From: Streptomyces sp. DT2A-34
GTDB lineage: Bacteria; Actinomycetota; Actinomycetes; Streptomycetales; Streptomycetaceae
Assembly: GCF_030499515.1 (NCBI RefSeq)
Contig: NZ_JASTWJ010000001.1
Coordinates: forward strand, 2,108,001-2,172,000
DNA: 64,000 nt
Reading direction: 5' to 3'
Shown here: one piece after another, positions 44,749-52,472 of the stretch
How the letters are laid out: each line of letters begins with the position of its first letter
Position numbering within the stretch: the stretch's first letter is position 1
The notes under the pieces: generated by a model
What the model was told of the DNA's origin: nothing
Databases searched by the model: none
What the model saw: the letters and a program-made list of their open reading frames with translations, nothing else
Translations under genes and position numbers: made by a program

Positions 44749-46086
44749 TCAACTTCCCGCTGGCGTTACCAGAGTTGCGGGGGCGGGGCCGTCGGGGCGC
44801 ACGGTGATGCCGTACTTCGCCTTCGTGGGGGTGGACGAGAAGGCCGGGGTGTGGACCGGCAGCAGGTGTTCGAGCAGGACGGTTGATTCGCGGAGCGCGA
44901 ATTGCAGACCGAGGCAGGCGCGGGGGCCGATACCGAAGGGGAAGTAGGCGCCCGGGTGGGCGGGGCGGCCGTCCGGGGCGGTGAAGCGCCGGGGGTCGAA
45001 GCGCTCCGGCTCCGGCCACAGTTCGGGGTCGCGATGGGTGAGATACGGGCATACGAGGATGTCGGTGCCCGCCTCGATGGTGTGGCCTTCGGCGAGGGTG
45101 TCGGTCTCGGTGGCGTGGCGGGGCAGGAGCCAGGCGGAGGGGTAGAGGCGGAGCGTCTCGTGGACCAGAGCCTGGACGGCCTGGCGGCGTTGCGGTGAGC
45201 CTTCCTCGCCGGTGGCGAGAGCCTGTTCGCGGGCGGCGGGGTGCTGGTCGAGGAGCAGGTAGAGCCAGGTCAGGGTGGACGCTGTGGTCTCGTGCCCGGC
45301 GGCGAGCAGCGTGACCAGTTCGTCGCGGATCAGCCGGTCGGTGTATTCGGGGCGCTCGGTGGCGGCGTCGGTCAGGACGTGCACGAGGCCCGGTCCGTCG
45401 GGACCGGCCGCCCCGCTGCGGGCGGCCTCGATGGCACGCCGGGCGACCGCGTCGATCCGGGCGAGGTCGGCGGCGACGGCGTCCTGGGCTTCGGTGAGGT
45501 CGGCGGGCAGGGTCGGAAGGGCGGCCCCCACGGCCTCTACGGCGGCCAGTTCGCGCTCGGTTTCGTCGTCGAGGGGGTGCCCGGTGAGGGAGCGCCAGAT
45601 GGCGTCGAGGGCGAAGCGGTGCATCTCCCGCCCGACGTCGAAGGTCTCCCCGGTACGGGCGTACCCGTCCCAGCGCTCGGCGGCGGTCCGGGCGGCCGCG
45701 GTGATCCGCTGCTCGTAGCGGCGCATCCCGGTGCCGGTGAACTGCGCCTGCAGCAAACGGCGTTGCCGCTTCCACGCCTCGCCCGTGGCGGCCATGACGC
45801 CGTCGCCGATCAGCAGACGGGCGCGGTGGGAGCGCTTGACGTACCGCTCGGGGTGCCGGGCGAGTACCTGCTGGACCGCCGCCGGATCGGTGACGAGAAC
45901 GGTGGGCGCCGGCCCGATCCGGAACGCGGCGACGCCGCCGACCCGCTCGCGCACCTGGGCCAGCAGCTCGACCAGCTCACCTCCCCCCGAACGCCACCGC
46001 CGCACGAGCCCCGGCTCGGCTTCGGGAACCGGCCGCCCCGTTCCGGGAACGCGGGGAACGGAGGCGAGACCGGCTTCAGCTTCCAT
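44749..46086 (-). CDS. Cytochrome P450
   Basis: A 445-residue P450 starting at ATG 46086 with AGGAG seven bases upstream. The I-helix motif is LLAAGHETTAST (about residue 255), the K-helix motif is ETLR within VHETLRLYPSAW, and the heme-binding loop is FPFGIGPRACLGLQFAL with the Cys ligand near residue 395. The overall shape is that of a class needing separate redox partners, closer to fatty-acid-type (E-class) than CYP105-type proteins. It leads an operon with the FMO-type gene. No ferredoxin gene is adjacent. Confidence 0.9.
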   Translation of the reverse strand: MEAEAGLASVPRVPGTGRPVPEAEPGLVRRWRSGGGELVELLAQVRERVGGVAAFRIGPAPTVLVTDPAAVQQVLARHPERYVKRSHRARLLIGDGVMAATGEAWKRQRRLLQAQFTGTGMRRYEQRITAAARTAAERWDGYARTGETFDVGREMHRFALDAIWRSLTGHPLDDETERELAAVEAVGAALPTLPADLTEAQDAVAADLARIDAVARRAIEAARSGAAGPDGPGLVHVLTDAATERPEYTDRLIRDELVTLLAAGHETTASTLTWLYLLLDQHPAAREQALATGEEGSPQRRQAVQALVHETLRLYPSAWLLPRHATETDTLAEGHTIEAGTDILVCPYLTHRDPELWPEPERFDPRRFTAPDGRPAHPGAYFPFGIGPRACLGLQFALRESTVLLEHLLPVHTPAFSSTPTKAKYGITVRPDGPAPATLVTPAGS

Positions 46087-46291
46087 GCTTCTTCTCCTGG
46101 TCAACCGCTGGGCCCGGCCGAGGACTTGGCCGCGCCGGGGTACTGGCACGAGTACGGGTACGAGCACTGGCACGACGGACTGTACGGGAGCAGGCACATC
46201 CGGTGACAGTCCGCGTCAACGCGGCCGCTGTCCCGGCATGGCTCCACGGCTCCACCGATGACTTTCTGCGAGCTGCGGGGTCAGTACGGCC

Positions 46292-47056
46292 ATGACTGAT
46301 GTGAACAAGCCGCCGGTCGTCTCCCGCCGGGAGTGGCTGACCGCGATCGACACGCTGCGCGTCCGGGAGAAGACGCACACCCGCGAGGGCGACGCGATCG
46401 CCGCCGCCCGACGACGGCTGCCCATGACCGAGGTGGACCCGTCGGCCCCGCTCGTGGCGGGCGAGGGGCGCGTCCCCCTGATCGACGTCTTCGAAGGCCG
46501 CTCCCAGCTGTTCGTGTCGTATCACATGTGGCACGACGGCCGTCCCGCCGCCGACCAGTGCGAGGGCTGCACCTTCTTCACCGGCCAGGTCCGCGAACTG
46601 TCCTATCTGCACCAGCGCGACGTCACCTTCGCCGTCTTCTGCCAGGGCCCTTTCGAGGAGTCCGACCGCTACCGCCGCTTCATGGGCTGGGACCTGCCCT
46701 GGTACTCCGTACCCGCCGAGTCGCACGAACGGCTCGTCGCCGGCCGCCACTTCGGGATGAAGGCGAGCTACCTCCGCGACGGGGACCGCGTCTACGAGAC
46801 GTACTGGACCACCGGCCGCGGCGTCGAACCCATGGCGCCGTCCTACGGCATCCTCGACCTGACCGTCCACGGACGGCAGGAGACCTGGGAGGACTCCCCG
46901 CCCGGCTGGCCGCAGCCGTACGAGCCGCTCGGACAGCAGTTCCGCAAGGACGGACGGCCGACCGCCCCATGGGCACGGATCGCCGCCGGCCACGACGACG
47001 ACCTCCACAGCGGACAGCCCGGCACGGGCACGGGCAGCTCAGGCTGCTGCGCGTGA
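46292..47056 (+). CDS. DUF899 family (thioredoxin-like) protein
   Basis: A 254-residue protein of the DUF899 family. Characteristic segments are VVSRREWLTAIDTLRVREKT, LIDVFEGRSQLFVSYHMW, CEGCTFFTGQVRELSYLHQR, and the C-terminal WARIAAGHDDD. The Cys pair in QCEGC sits where thioredoxin-like folds hold redox cysteines. A TGSSGCCA tail adds further cysteines. Function in cells is not established. It is divergent from the P450 operon across about 200 bases and ends 26 bases before the MerR-type pseudogene on the other strand. Confidence 0.88.
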   Translation: MTDVNKPPVVSRREWLTAIDTLRVREKTHTREGDAIAAARRRLPMTEVDPSAPLVAGEGRVPLIDVFEGRSQLFVSYHMWHDGRPAADQCEGCTFFTGQVRELSYLHQRDVTFAVFCQGPFEESDRYRRFMGWDLPWYSVPAESHERLVAGRHFGMKASYLRDGDRVYETYWTTGRGVEPMAPSYGILDLTVHGRQETWEDSPPGWPQPYEPLGQQFRKDGRPTAPWARIAAGHDDDLHSGQPGTGTGSSGCCA

Positions 47057-47082
47057 ACCCGAGCCCGACGGCCGTCCGGGGC

Positions 47083-47506
47083 TCAGACTGTCGGGTCCCA
47101 GAGCCCCCCGGCCGCGTCGCGGGCGAGGTGCTCGGCATAGACGCCGACCTTCCAGGCGATGACTGAACGGCACTCCTCCAGCGCCTGTATCTGCGCCTCG
47201 ACGCGCTGCTGGTGGGCGTCGAGGAGTCGCAGGCGTTCGGCCTCGTTGCCCGGACCGTGCCGCACCAGCTCGGCGAACCGCTTGAGTTCGGCGAGCGGCA
47301 TGCCGGATTCGCGCAACTTGACGCAGATCAGCAGCCAGTCGACGTCGACTGTGGTGTAGCGCCGCCGACCGCCCGCGGTGCGCTGGACAGGTCCGACCAG
47401 CAAACCCTTCGCGCTCGTAGAAGCGCAGCGCATGCACGCTGAGTCCGGTCCGCTCGGCCACCTGGCCGATGCTCAGTGGTTCCGCGGGGGTCTCGGTGGT
47501 CGCCAT
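47083..47506 (-). pseudogene. MerR-family regulator with a frameshift
   Basis: The start codon ATG 47506 begins LSIGQVAERTGLSVHALRFY then EREG, a normal MerR recognition helix and wing start. The continuation LLVGPVQRTAGGRRRYTTVD and VDWLLICVKLRESGMPLAEL is in another frame, ending at stop 47083. The shift lies at about 47403-47410 in GCGCGAAGGGTTTG on the minus strand, where one extra base would be present. Total coding length would be about 140 residues, normal for a small MerR regulator of the SDR-adjacent type. Either the regulator is dead or the base call is wrong. Confidence 0.75.
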
Positions 47507-47522
47507 GCCACCAGCCTAGGAC

Positions 47523-47553
47523 TTGATCTAGACCTCGCTCCAGATCGTAGCGT
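47523..47553 (+). promoter_or_regulatory. MerR-type promoter with 19-base spacer for the SDR gene
   Basis: TTGATC (47523-47528) and TAGCGT (47548-47553) are separated by exactly 19 bases, the over-long spacing typical of MerR-activated promoters. A dyad GATCT...AGATC (47525-47529 and 47542-47546) lies within it. The -10 ends seven bases before ATG 47561, which has no ribosome site, so the SDR transcript is probably leaderless. Confidence 0.65.
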
Positions 47554-47560
47554 CGTCGTC

Positions 47561-48532
47561 ATGACCACCACTGATCAGCAGCCGCTCGGCTCGCCCTTCC
47601 GCGCCACCAGCACCGCCGAGGACGTCATGGCCGGCCTCGACCTCTCGGGCGTCACTGCCGTCGTGACCGGGGGCTACTCCGGGCTCGGTCTGGAAACCAC
47701 CCGGGGCCTGGCGGCCGCCGGGGCCCGGGTCATCGTTCCGGCACGCCGGGCCGGCATCGCCCGCGCCGCTCTTGACGGTGTCGACGGCTGCGAAGTCGTC
47801 CCCATGGACCTGGCGGACCTCGACAGCGTGCGCACCGCCGCCGCGCGGATCAACGACTCCCTCGACCGGCTCGACCTCCTCATGGCCGTCGCCGGCGTCA
47901 TGGCCACCCCCGAGCGACGCGTCGGACCCGGCTGGGAAGGCCAGCTCGCCGTCAACCACTTCGGACACTTCACGCTCGTCTGCGAGCTCTACCCACTCCT
48001 CGCCGCCGGTTCCGGTGCGCGCGTCGTCGTCAACAGCTCCGCGGGACACACCCTGACCGACATCCGCCGGAACGACCCGCACTTCCGCACCGGATACGAC
48101 AAGTGGCTGGCCTACGGCCAGTCCAAGACCGCCAACTCCCTGTTCGCCGTGCGGCTCGACGCCCTCGGGCGCGACGACGGCGTCCGGGCGTTCGCCCTCC
48201 ACCCGGGCAAGATCATTACCGGGCTCCAGCGCGAGATGACGCTTCAGGAGCAGATCGAGCGCGGCTGGGTGGACGAGCAGGGCAACGTGATCGGCGCCGA
48301 CTTCAAGACCCCCTCCCAAGGCGCCGCCACCGGTCTGTGGGCAGCCACCTCTCCACTCCTCGACGGCCGTGGCGGGCTCTACCTCGAAGACTGCGACATC
48401 GCGCGCGTCTCTCACCCCGCCGAGCCCATGGATGACGGCGGCGTCCGCGCGTACGCCATCGCCCCGGAGGCGGCCGCACGGCTGTGGGACCTGTCCGCCG
48501 CGGCGACCGGCGCCACCCCGATCCCTCGCTGA
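47561..48532 (+). CDS. Short-chain dehydrogenase/reductase (SDR)
   Basis: A 323-residue SDR. The cofactor motif is VVTGGYSGLGLETTRGL (about residue 34) with R/K-type residues after the second strand suggesting NADP. The catalytic site is NSSAGH... and YGQSKTAN, giving YxxxK. The C-terminal part resembles retinol-dehydrogenase/oxidoreductase-type SDRs common as MerR-controlled genes (FALHPGKIITGLQREM). No Shine-Dalgarno precedes ATG 47561; see the promoter entry. Substrate unknown. A hairpin terminator follows the stop. Confidence 0.88.
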   Translation: MTTTDQQPLGSPFRATSTAEDVMAGLDLSGVTAVVTGGYSGLGLETTRGLAAAGARVIVPARRAGIARAALDGVDGCEVVPMDLADLDSVRTAAARINDSLDRLDLLMAVAGVMATPERRVGPGWEGQLAVNHFGHFTLVCELYPLLAAGSGARVVVNSSAGHTLTDIRRNDPHFRTGYDKWLAYGQSKTANSLFAVRLDALGRDDGVRAFALHPGKIITGLQREMTLQEQIERGWVDEQGNVIGADFKTPSQGAATGLWAATSPLLDGRGGLYLEDCDIARVSHPAEPMDDGGVRAYAIAPEAAARLWDLSAAATGATPIPR

Positions 48533-48580
48533 ACCCGCGCGCTTCGCCGGCACGGCGTCCGCCCCTGACGGCCGCGCGCC

Positions 48581-48605
48581 CGGCCCGGTTCGAGCACCCG
48601 GGCCG
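48581..48605 (+). terminator. Hairpin behind the SDR gene
   Basis: CGGCCCGG-ttcgagcac-CCGGGCCG has eight perfect pairs and lies about 50 bases after the SDR stop. Confidence 0.5.
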
Positions 48606-48660
48606 CCCCAGAACCTGTGCCTCAGCCCAAAGAGCGCCCAGAGATCACAGCCGTACGGTC

Positions 48661-49521
48661 ATGCACATGATTCAGCATCGAACCATCGACGTGAATGGGA
48701 TCCGACTGCACATAGCCGAGGCAGGCGAAGGCCCCCTCGTCGTGCTCCTGCACGGCTTCCCCGAGCCATGGCACTCCTGGCGCCACCAGTTCGGCCCGCT
48801 GACCCGACGCGGGCTTCCGCGTGGTCGCCCCCGACCAGCGTGGCTACGGACGCAGCGACCATCCCGACGACGTCGACGCGTACAGCATCCTCCACCTGGT
48901 CGGTGACGTCGTCGGCCTCGTCCACGCCCTGGGCGAGGAGACGGCGTACGTCGTCGGGCACGACTGGGGCGCGCCGGTCGCCTGGTACACCGCACTGCTG
49001 CGGCCGGACATGGTGCGCGCGGTGGCGGGACTGAGCGTGCCCCCGCCGTCCCGGGGGACACGCGCACCACGCTCCGGAAGTTCTTCTACTCGGCTTCCGG
49101 CGACGCCCCCGGGGACGTCAAGCAGCCGCTGGTCGACCCCGAGCGGGGCTGGCTCGCGGACATGCCGGACCCCGAGGTACTGCCGTCGTGGCTCACCGAG
49201 GACGATCTCGACGTGCTGACCGAGAGCTTCTCCAAGGGCTTCACCGGCGCCCTCAACTGGTACCGCAACCTCGACCGCAACTGGGAACTGACCGCCCCGT
49301 GGCACGGCGCCGTCGTCACCCCACCCGCCCTGTACATCTACGGCGACCGCGACCTCGTTCCCGCTTTCCCCGGCACCCCCGAATTCATCGAAAGCCTCCC
49401 CGCCCGCATGCCCAACCTGTGGCGCGAGCCCCTCGAACTGGCGGGTTGCGGACACTGGACCCAGCAGGAACGCCCGGACGAGGTGAACGCGGCGCTCGTC
49501 GAATTCCTCAGGCTCACCTGA
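48661..49521 (+). pseudogene. Alpha/beta hydrolase (epoxide hydrolase-like) with two compensating frameshifts
   Basis: Three frames together encode one protein of about 286 residues. The first (48661 on) gives GIRLHIAEAGEGPLVVLLHG and FPEPWHSWRHQFGPLTR. The second (about 48808-49040) gives FRVVAPDQRGYGRSDHP and the nucleophile elbow VVGHDWGAPVAWYTALL. The third (to 49521) gives MPDPEVLPSWLTEDD, YIYGDRDLVP and the catalytic His in LAGCGHWTQQERP. The shifts fall in CCC near 48805 (one extra base) and in a C/G run near 49040 (one missing base). Nucleophile Asp, His and the acid loop are all intact, so base-calling error is a real alternative to decay. Confidence 0.75.
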
Positions 49522-49557
49522 CACCCGGCCGGGCCGGGCCCGGCGGTTGGGGACGGG

Positions 49558-49999
49558 CTACGAGGTCCATCCGCCTTCAAGGCTCGGCGCCTGCGGTCGG
49601 CCGCGGCCCCGCGGACCGGCACTCCCCCGTGGGCCGCGCTTCGTCCGCGATCCGGTGGCCGACACCGCCACGAGCGCCGCCAACGCCTCCGCCATCTCCG
49701 TGAGTTGCCGCGGCGAGGCGGGTTCGGGCCGGCCCAGGCGGCTCTCCACACAACTGGCCTTCGGTCAAGGCGAGTTGGCCCAGCAGAAGCCGACGGTGCA
49801 GGACGCCGTCGACGAGGGTGACCAAGAGCTCCGCACGGTGCCGCGCGTCGGGTTGGCCGATGTCCGAGAGCGCGTCGGCCAGTGCCTCGACGAAGGCCGC
49901 GCGCGAGGTATGGAAGTGGCACAGCAACTCGGGTGTGCGCACGGCCTCCAGTTCAACGTCTGACGGGCCCGACCGATCCATCGTCAGGCCCGTCAACTG
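49558..49999 (-). pseudogene. TetR-family regulator remnant, lacking the DNA-binding domain
   Basis: On the minus strand the region encodes only a ligand-binding half: DRSGPSDVELEAVRTPELLC, FHTSRAAFVEALADALSDI and LLVTLVDGVLHRRLLLGQLA. The frame then breaks near 49750 (one extra base) and the proper end continues as ESRLGRPEPASPRQLTEM. The helix-turn-helix N-terminus is missing; upstream bases belong to an unrelated plus-strand fragment. It sits behind the broken hydrolase, which it may once have controlled. Confidence 0.6.
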
Positions 50000-50005
50000 T
50001 CCTCG

Positions 50006-50410
50006 TACGGCGGCTACGGTCATCCCAACGGCGAACCGGTGGGCAGGCTGGGCGACTTCTGGAGCTGGGCGTGCTCCGACCTGGCCAACAACACCATGCG
50101 CGGTGTCCTGGCCGAGTACCTCGTAGCCACGGCGCTGGGCGCCGCGATCGGCACCCGCACCGAATGGGACACCGTTGACATCCGCACACCCGGGAAGTGG
50201 CGCGTCGAAGTGAAGTCGGCGGCATACCTGCGGTAGTGGGCGCAGTCCCAGCTGTCGGACATCTCGTTCTCCATCGCGCCGGCCTCTGGCTGGGACGCCC
50301 AGACGGGCACCGCCTCGGCCGACGTGATGCGCCGCTCGGACGTGTACGTCTTCTGCCTGTTGCACTACCAGCACAAGCAGACCCTCGATCCCCTGTCGGT
50401 GGATACGTGC
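50006..50410 (+). pseudogene. PD-(D/E)XK nuclease-like protein remnant with in-frame stop
   Basis: One frame reads GEPVGRLGDFWSWACSDLAN, MRGVLAEYLVATALG, EWDTVDIRTPGKWRVEVKSA and AYLR, then TAG at 50234-50236. It continues after the stop with WAQSQLSDISFSIAPASGWD and RRSDVYVFCLLHYQHKQTLD. The E...D...EVK spacing fits a PD-(D/E)XK fold. The front of the gene and its C-terminus are missing. Similar full-length hypothetical proteins are known to me from diverse bacteria; function unassigned. Confidence 0.55.
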
Positions 50411-50765
50411 GACACGGCGGACAGCGGATGGACGGTGCCCGCATGGGGCGCATCGAGGCCGCACCGGAATGGCGTGGCGACGGCGGGTGCGGGAGGGGCC
50501 CGTTGGGGGCGGGGCAAGTTCCGGCACGGATGCACGAGGTGCGCCCTCGAAGGAGCGCGAGAGGTGATCGACGCTGCCGGGGACTCGGGCCGTACCGCGC
50601 ACGCCAGCCCTCGCCGCGCTCCCTGGACAGACGGCACGTGGCCATCTGGTCTCGGCGGAGGGCGCTGACGTGGGTCGCTATCCGCAACCTCGGGGGAAGG
50701 CTACGCTGTTCGTACTGGCCCCAGCCCCCGGCAGTGATGCTTTGTTCCGCTCCGGGAGGCCCGCC
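50411..50765. other. Gene-free stretch behind the nuclease-like remnant
   Basis: About 355 bases in which I see no gene, repeat or terminator. It provides the upstream region of the small membrane protein starting at 50766. Confidence 0.4.
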
Positions 50766-51044
50766 GTGTTCGTTCTGCTTCTCATCCTGATCGTGGTCTT
50801 GTTCGGCCTCGGCTTCATCAACCCCATCTGGTGGGTGGCCGCGGCCGTGTTGGTCTTCGGCGCCACCCGGCACGGCCGCGATCGCGGGGGAGGGTGGATC
50901 CGTGACGACGGTTCCGATCTCGGGGACTACCGGGACTACGAGAACCGCCGGGATCGTCAGGACCGCTGGAACCGTCGCTACAGCCGTCGGCACCGGGCGC
51001 GCTGGAGGCGCGAGGACCGGCGGGACCATGAACGCCGCGGGTGA
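50766..51044 (+). CDS. Small membrane protein with charged tail
   Basis: A 92-residue protein starting at GTG 50766 six bases after GGGAGG. The first 35 residues are one or two membrane segments (VFVLLLILIVVLFGLGFINP, IWWVAAAVLVFGA). The rest is extremely charged with many Arg, Asp and Tyr residues (RDYENRRDRQDRWNRRYSRR). No family recognised with certainty; similar short proteins occur near stress genes in Streptomyces. It is followed 83 bases later by the ANTAR gene. Confidence 0.7.
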   Translation: MFVLLLILIVVLFGLGFINPIWWVAAAVLVFGATRHGRDRGGGWIRDDGSDLGDYRDYENRRDRQDRWNRRYSRRHRARWRREDRRDHERRG

Positions 51045-51127
51045 CCGATGAAGTTGCCCGGCATCCAGAGATTCCGGGGCGGCTTCAGCCACACCGGACG
51101 CACGGAGATCGCGGAGAGGCAGATGCC

Positions 51128-51529
51128 ATGCATCGCACAACCTTGCTCCCGGAGAATGGGTGGGATCTGGCGGCTGAGGCCTCGGCGGAGAATGCCACCG
51201 GTCAGGATGTCGTCGCACTGCGCGCCGAGAATGATCAGCTGCGGCGGGCACTGGCCGGCCGTATCGTCATCGATCAGGCGTGCGGCATGGTGATGATCCT
51301 TGTCCCCTGCCGCCGTGGACCGGCCAGGAACCTGCTGGTTGACATCTCGCGGCAGTGCAACACCAGTCTTCCGGACGTGGCTGCGGCCATGATCGCTGCC
51401 TGGGAGGGGGAGCCGCTCTCGCCGCTGATGCAGCGGGCGCTGCGGCGTGCGCTGCGGCGGCTCTACGCGGAAGACCGAGGATGTGACTCACCACCGGCGG
51501 ACGAGCCGTCCGGAAGGAGAAGGTCATGA
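51128..51529 (+). CDS. ANTAR-domain protein
   Basis: A 133-residue protein starting at ATG 51128 (GAGAGG eight bases upstream). The ANTAR domain fills most of it: a coiled-coil start ENDQLRRALAGRIVIDQACG, then MVMILVPCRRGPARNLLVDI and SRQCNTSLPDVAAAMIAAWE. ANTAR domains bind paired RNA hairpins and antiterminate. There is no receiver or GAF sensor domain, so the protein is a stand-alone effector. Its stop overlaps the start of the PRC-barrel gene by four bases. Confidence 0.85.
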   Translation: MHRTTLLPENGWDLAAEASAENATGQDVVALRAENDQLRRALAGRIVIDQACGMVMILVPCRRGPARNLLVDISRQCNTSLPDVAAAMIAAWEGEPLSPLMQRALRRALRRLYAEDRGCDSPPADEPSGRRRS

Positions 51530-51882
51530 TTCACGCAGCCGACGTCCGAGAATGGCGCAACCGCGATGTCGTCGACACCGAGTCGCGCAAGATCGGTGTT
51601 CTCGAGGCGGTCTATGTGGACACCACCACCGATGAGCCGGCCATGGCCACGGTACGGACCGGGCTGCCCACCCGGCATCGTCTTGTCTTCGTCCCCATTG
51701 GGGACGCGATCGTCGGGCCGGGCTATCTCAGGGTCGGTTATGTCAGAACGCTGGTGAAGCAGGCCCCTTCGATCGGTACCGACGATGTGCTGCCCGCCGA
51801 GCAGGAGGAAGCGGTCTTCAAGCACTACGGACTGCCCTACAAGCCCGGTGCGGCCGGAGAACGGCAACTGGCGCGCCGCTGA
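51526..51882 (+). CDS. PRC-barrel domain protein
   Basis: A 118-residue protein with one PRC-barrel domain (DVREWRNRDVVDTESRKIGV, EAVYVDTTTDEPAMATVRTG, RHRLVFVPIGDAIVGPGYLR). ATG 51526 overlaps the ANTAR stop (ATGA) and has GGAGAAGG upstream. PRC-barrels occur in RNA-binding proteins (RimM) and in stress or photosynthesis-related proteins. The position between two ANTAR proteins is suggestive of an RNA-related regulatory unit, but that is inference. Confidence 0.85.
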   Translation: MIHAADVREWRNRDVVDTESRKIGVLEAVYVDTTTDEPAMATVRTGLPTRHRLVFVPIGDAIVGPGYLRVGYVRTLVKQAPSIGTDDVLPAEQEEAVFKHYGLPYKPGAAGERQLARR

Positions 51883-51888
51883 CCCCCT

Positions 51889-52281
51889 ATGGATGGGATG
51901 ACTGCCTGTGAGGTACGCACCATGCGCCAGCTGACCACGCCCCGCGAAGAACAGCGGTTGTTGACGGCCGCGGCGTCGGCGGAGGAATCGGCTCTGCTGA
52001 CCGAGGTCGTCGAACTACGCGCCACGAACGAGCAGTTGGGACGCGCGCTGGCGAGCCGTGCGGTGATCGACCAGGCCCGCGGCATGGTGATGGCCCTGGC
52101 CCCATGTCCCAGCGACAGGGCCTGGGACCTGTTGGTGGACGTGTCGCAGCACTGCAACATCAAGCTCCGGGACGTGGCCGCGGCCCTGGTCGCCACGACC
52201 AAGGACGAGGCGCTCCCGGAACCGATACAGCGGGAGCTGCGCCGAGGGCTGCGGTGCCTCCGTCCGGCAGACCGGCGGTGA
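51889..52281 (+). CDS. Second ANTAR-domain protein, paralogue of 51128
   Basis: A 130-residue protein from ATG 51889 (ATG 51922 is an alternative start). The ANTAR segment (NEQLGRALASRAVIDQARGM, VMALAPCPSDRAWDLLVDVS, QHCNIKLRDVAAALVATTKD) aligns by eye with the first copy through its whole length, so the pair is an ancient duplication around the PRC-barrel gene. It starts six bases behind the PRC-barrel stop. A stable hairpin terminator follows. Likely a one-operon system. Confidence 0.85.
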   Translation: MDGMTACEVRTMRQLTTPREEQRLLTAAASAEESALLTEVVELRATNEQLGRALASRAVIDQARGMVMALAPCPSDRAWDLLVDVSQHCNIKLRDVAAALVATTKDEALPEPIQRELRRGLRCLRPADRR

Positions 52282-52302
52282 CGGCATGCGGGCCCAGCGG
52301 AC

Positions 52303-52337
52303 GGCACCGGGAGCTGTGAGCTCAACTCTCCGGTGCC
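52303..52337 (+). terminator. Hairpin terminator behind the ANTAR-PRC-ANTAR operon
   Basis: GGCACCGG (52303-52310) pairs with CCGGTGCC (52330-52337), and inside it GAGCT-gtg-AGCTC forms a second perfect stem. It lies 22 bases past the ANTAR stop. Confidence 0.65.
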
Positions 52338-52472
52338 TTCGTCCCGGACGGCCGTCGGACGCCTCCGTTGTGCAGCCCACCTCGCGGAACTCAAACTCCG
52401 GCCTGCCCCTTCCCTGCCCCCGAAGCCGTTGAGCAGGCAGAACGCTCGAAGAGCGCCACCCCGCCGACGGCG

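Noticed and set aside
47083..47506. Programmed frameshift in the MerR-type gene
   Set aside because: No slippery heptamer with a downstream structure typical of programmed shifts; small MerR regulators are not known to use it.
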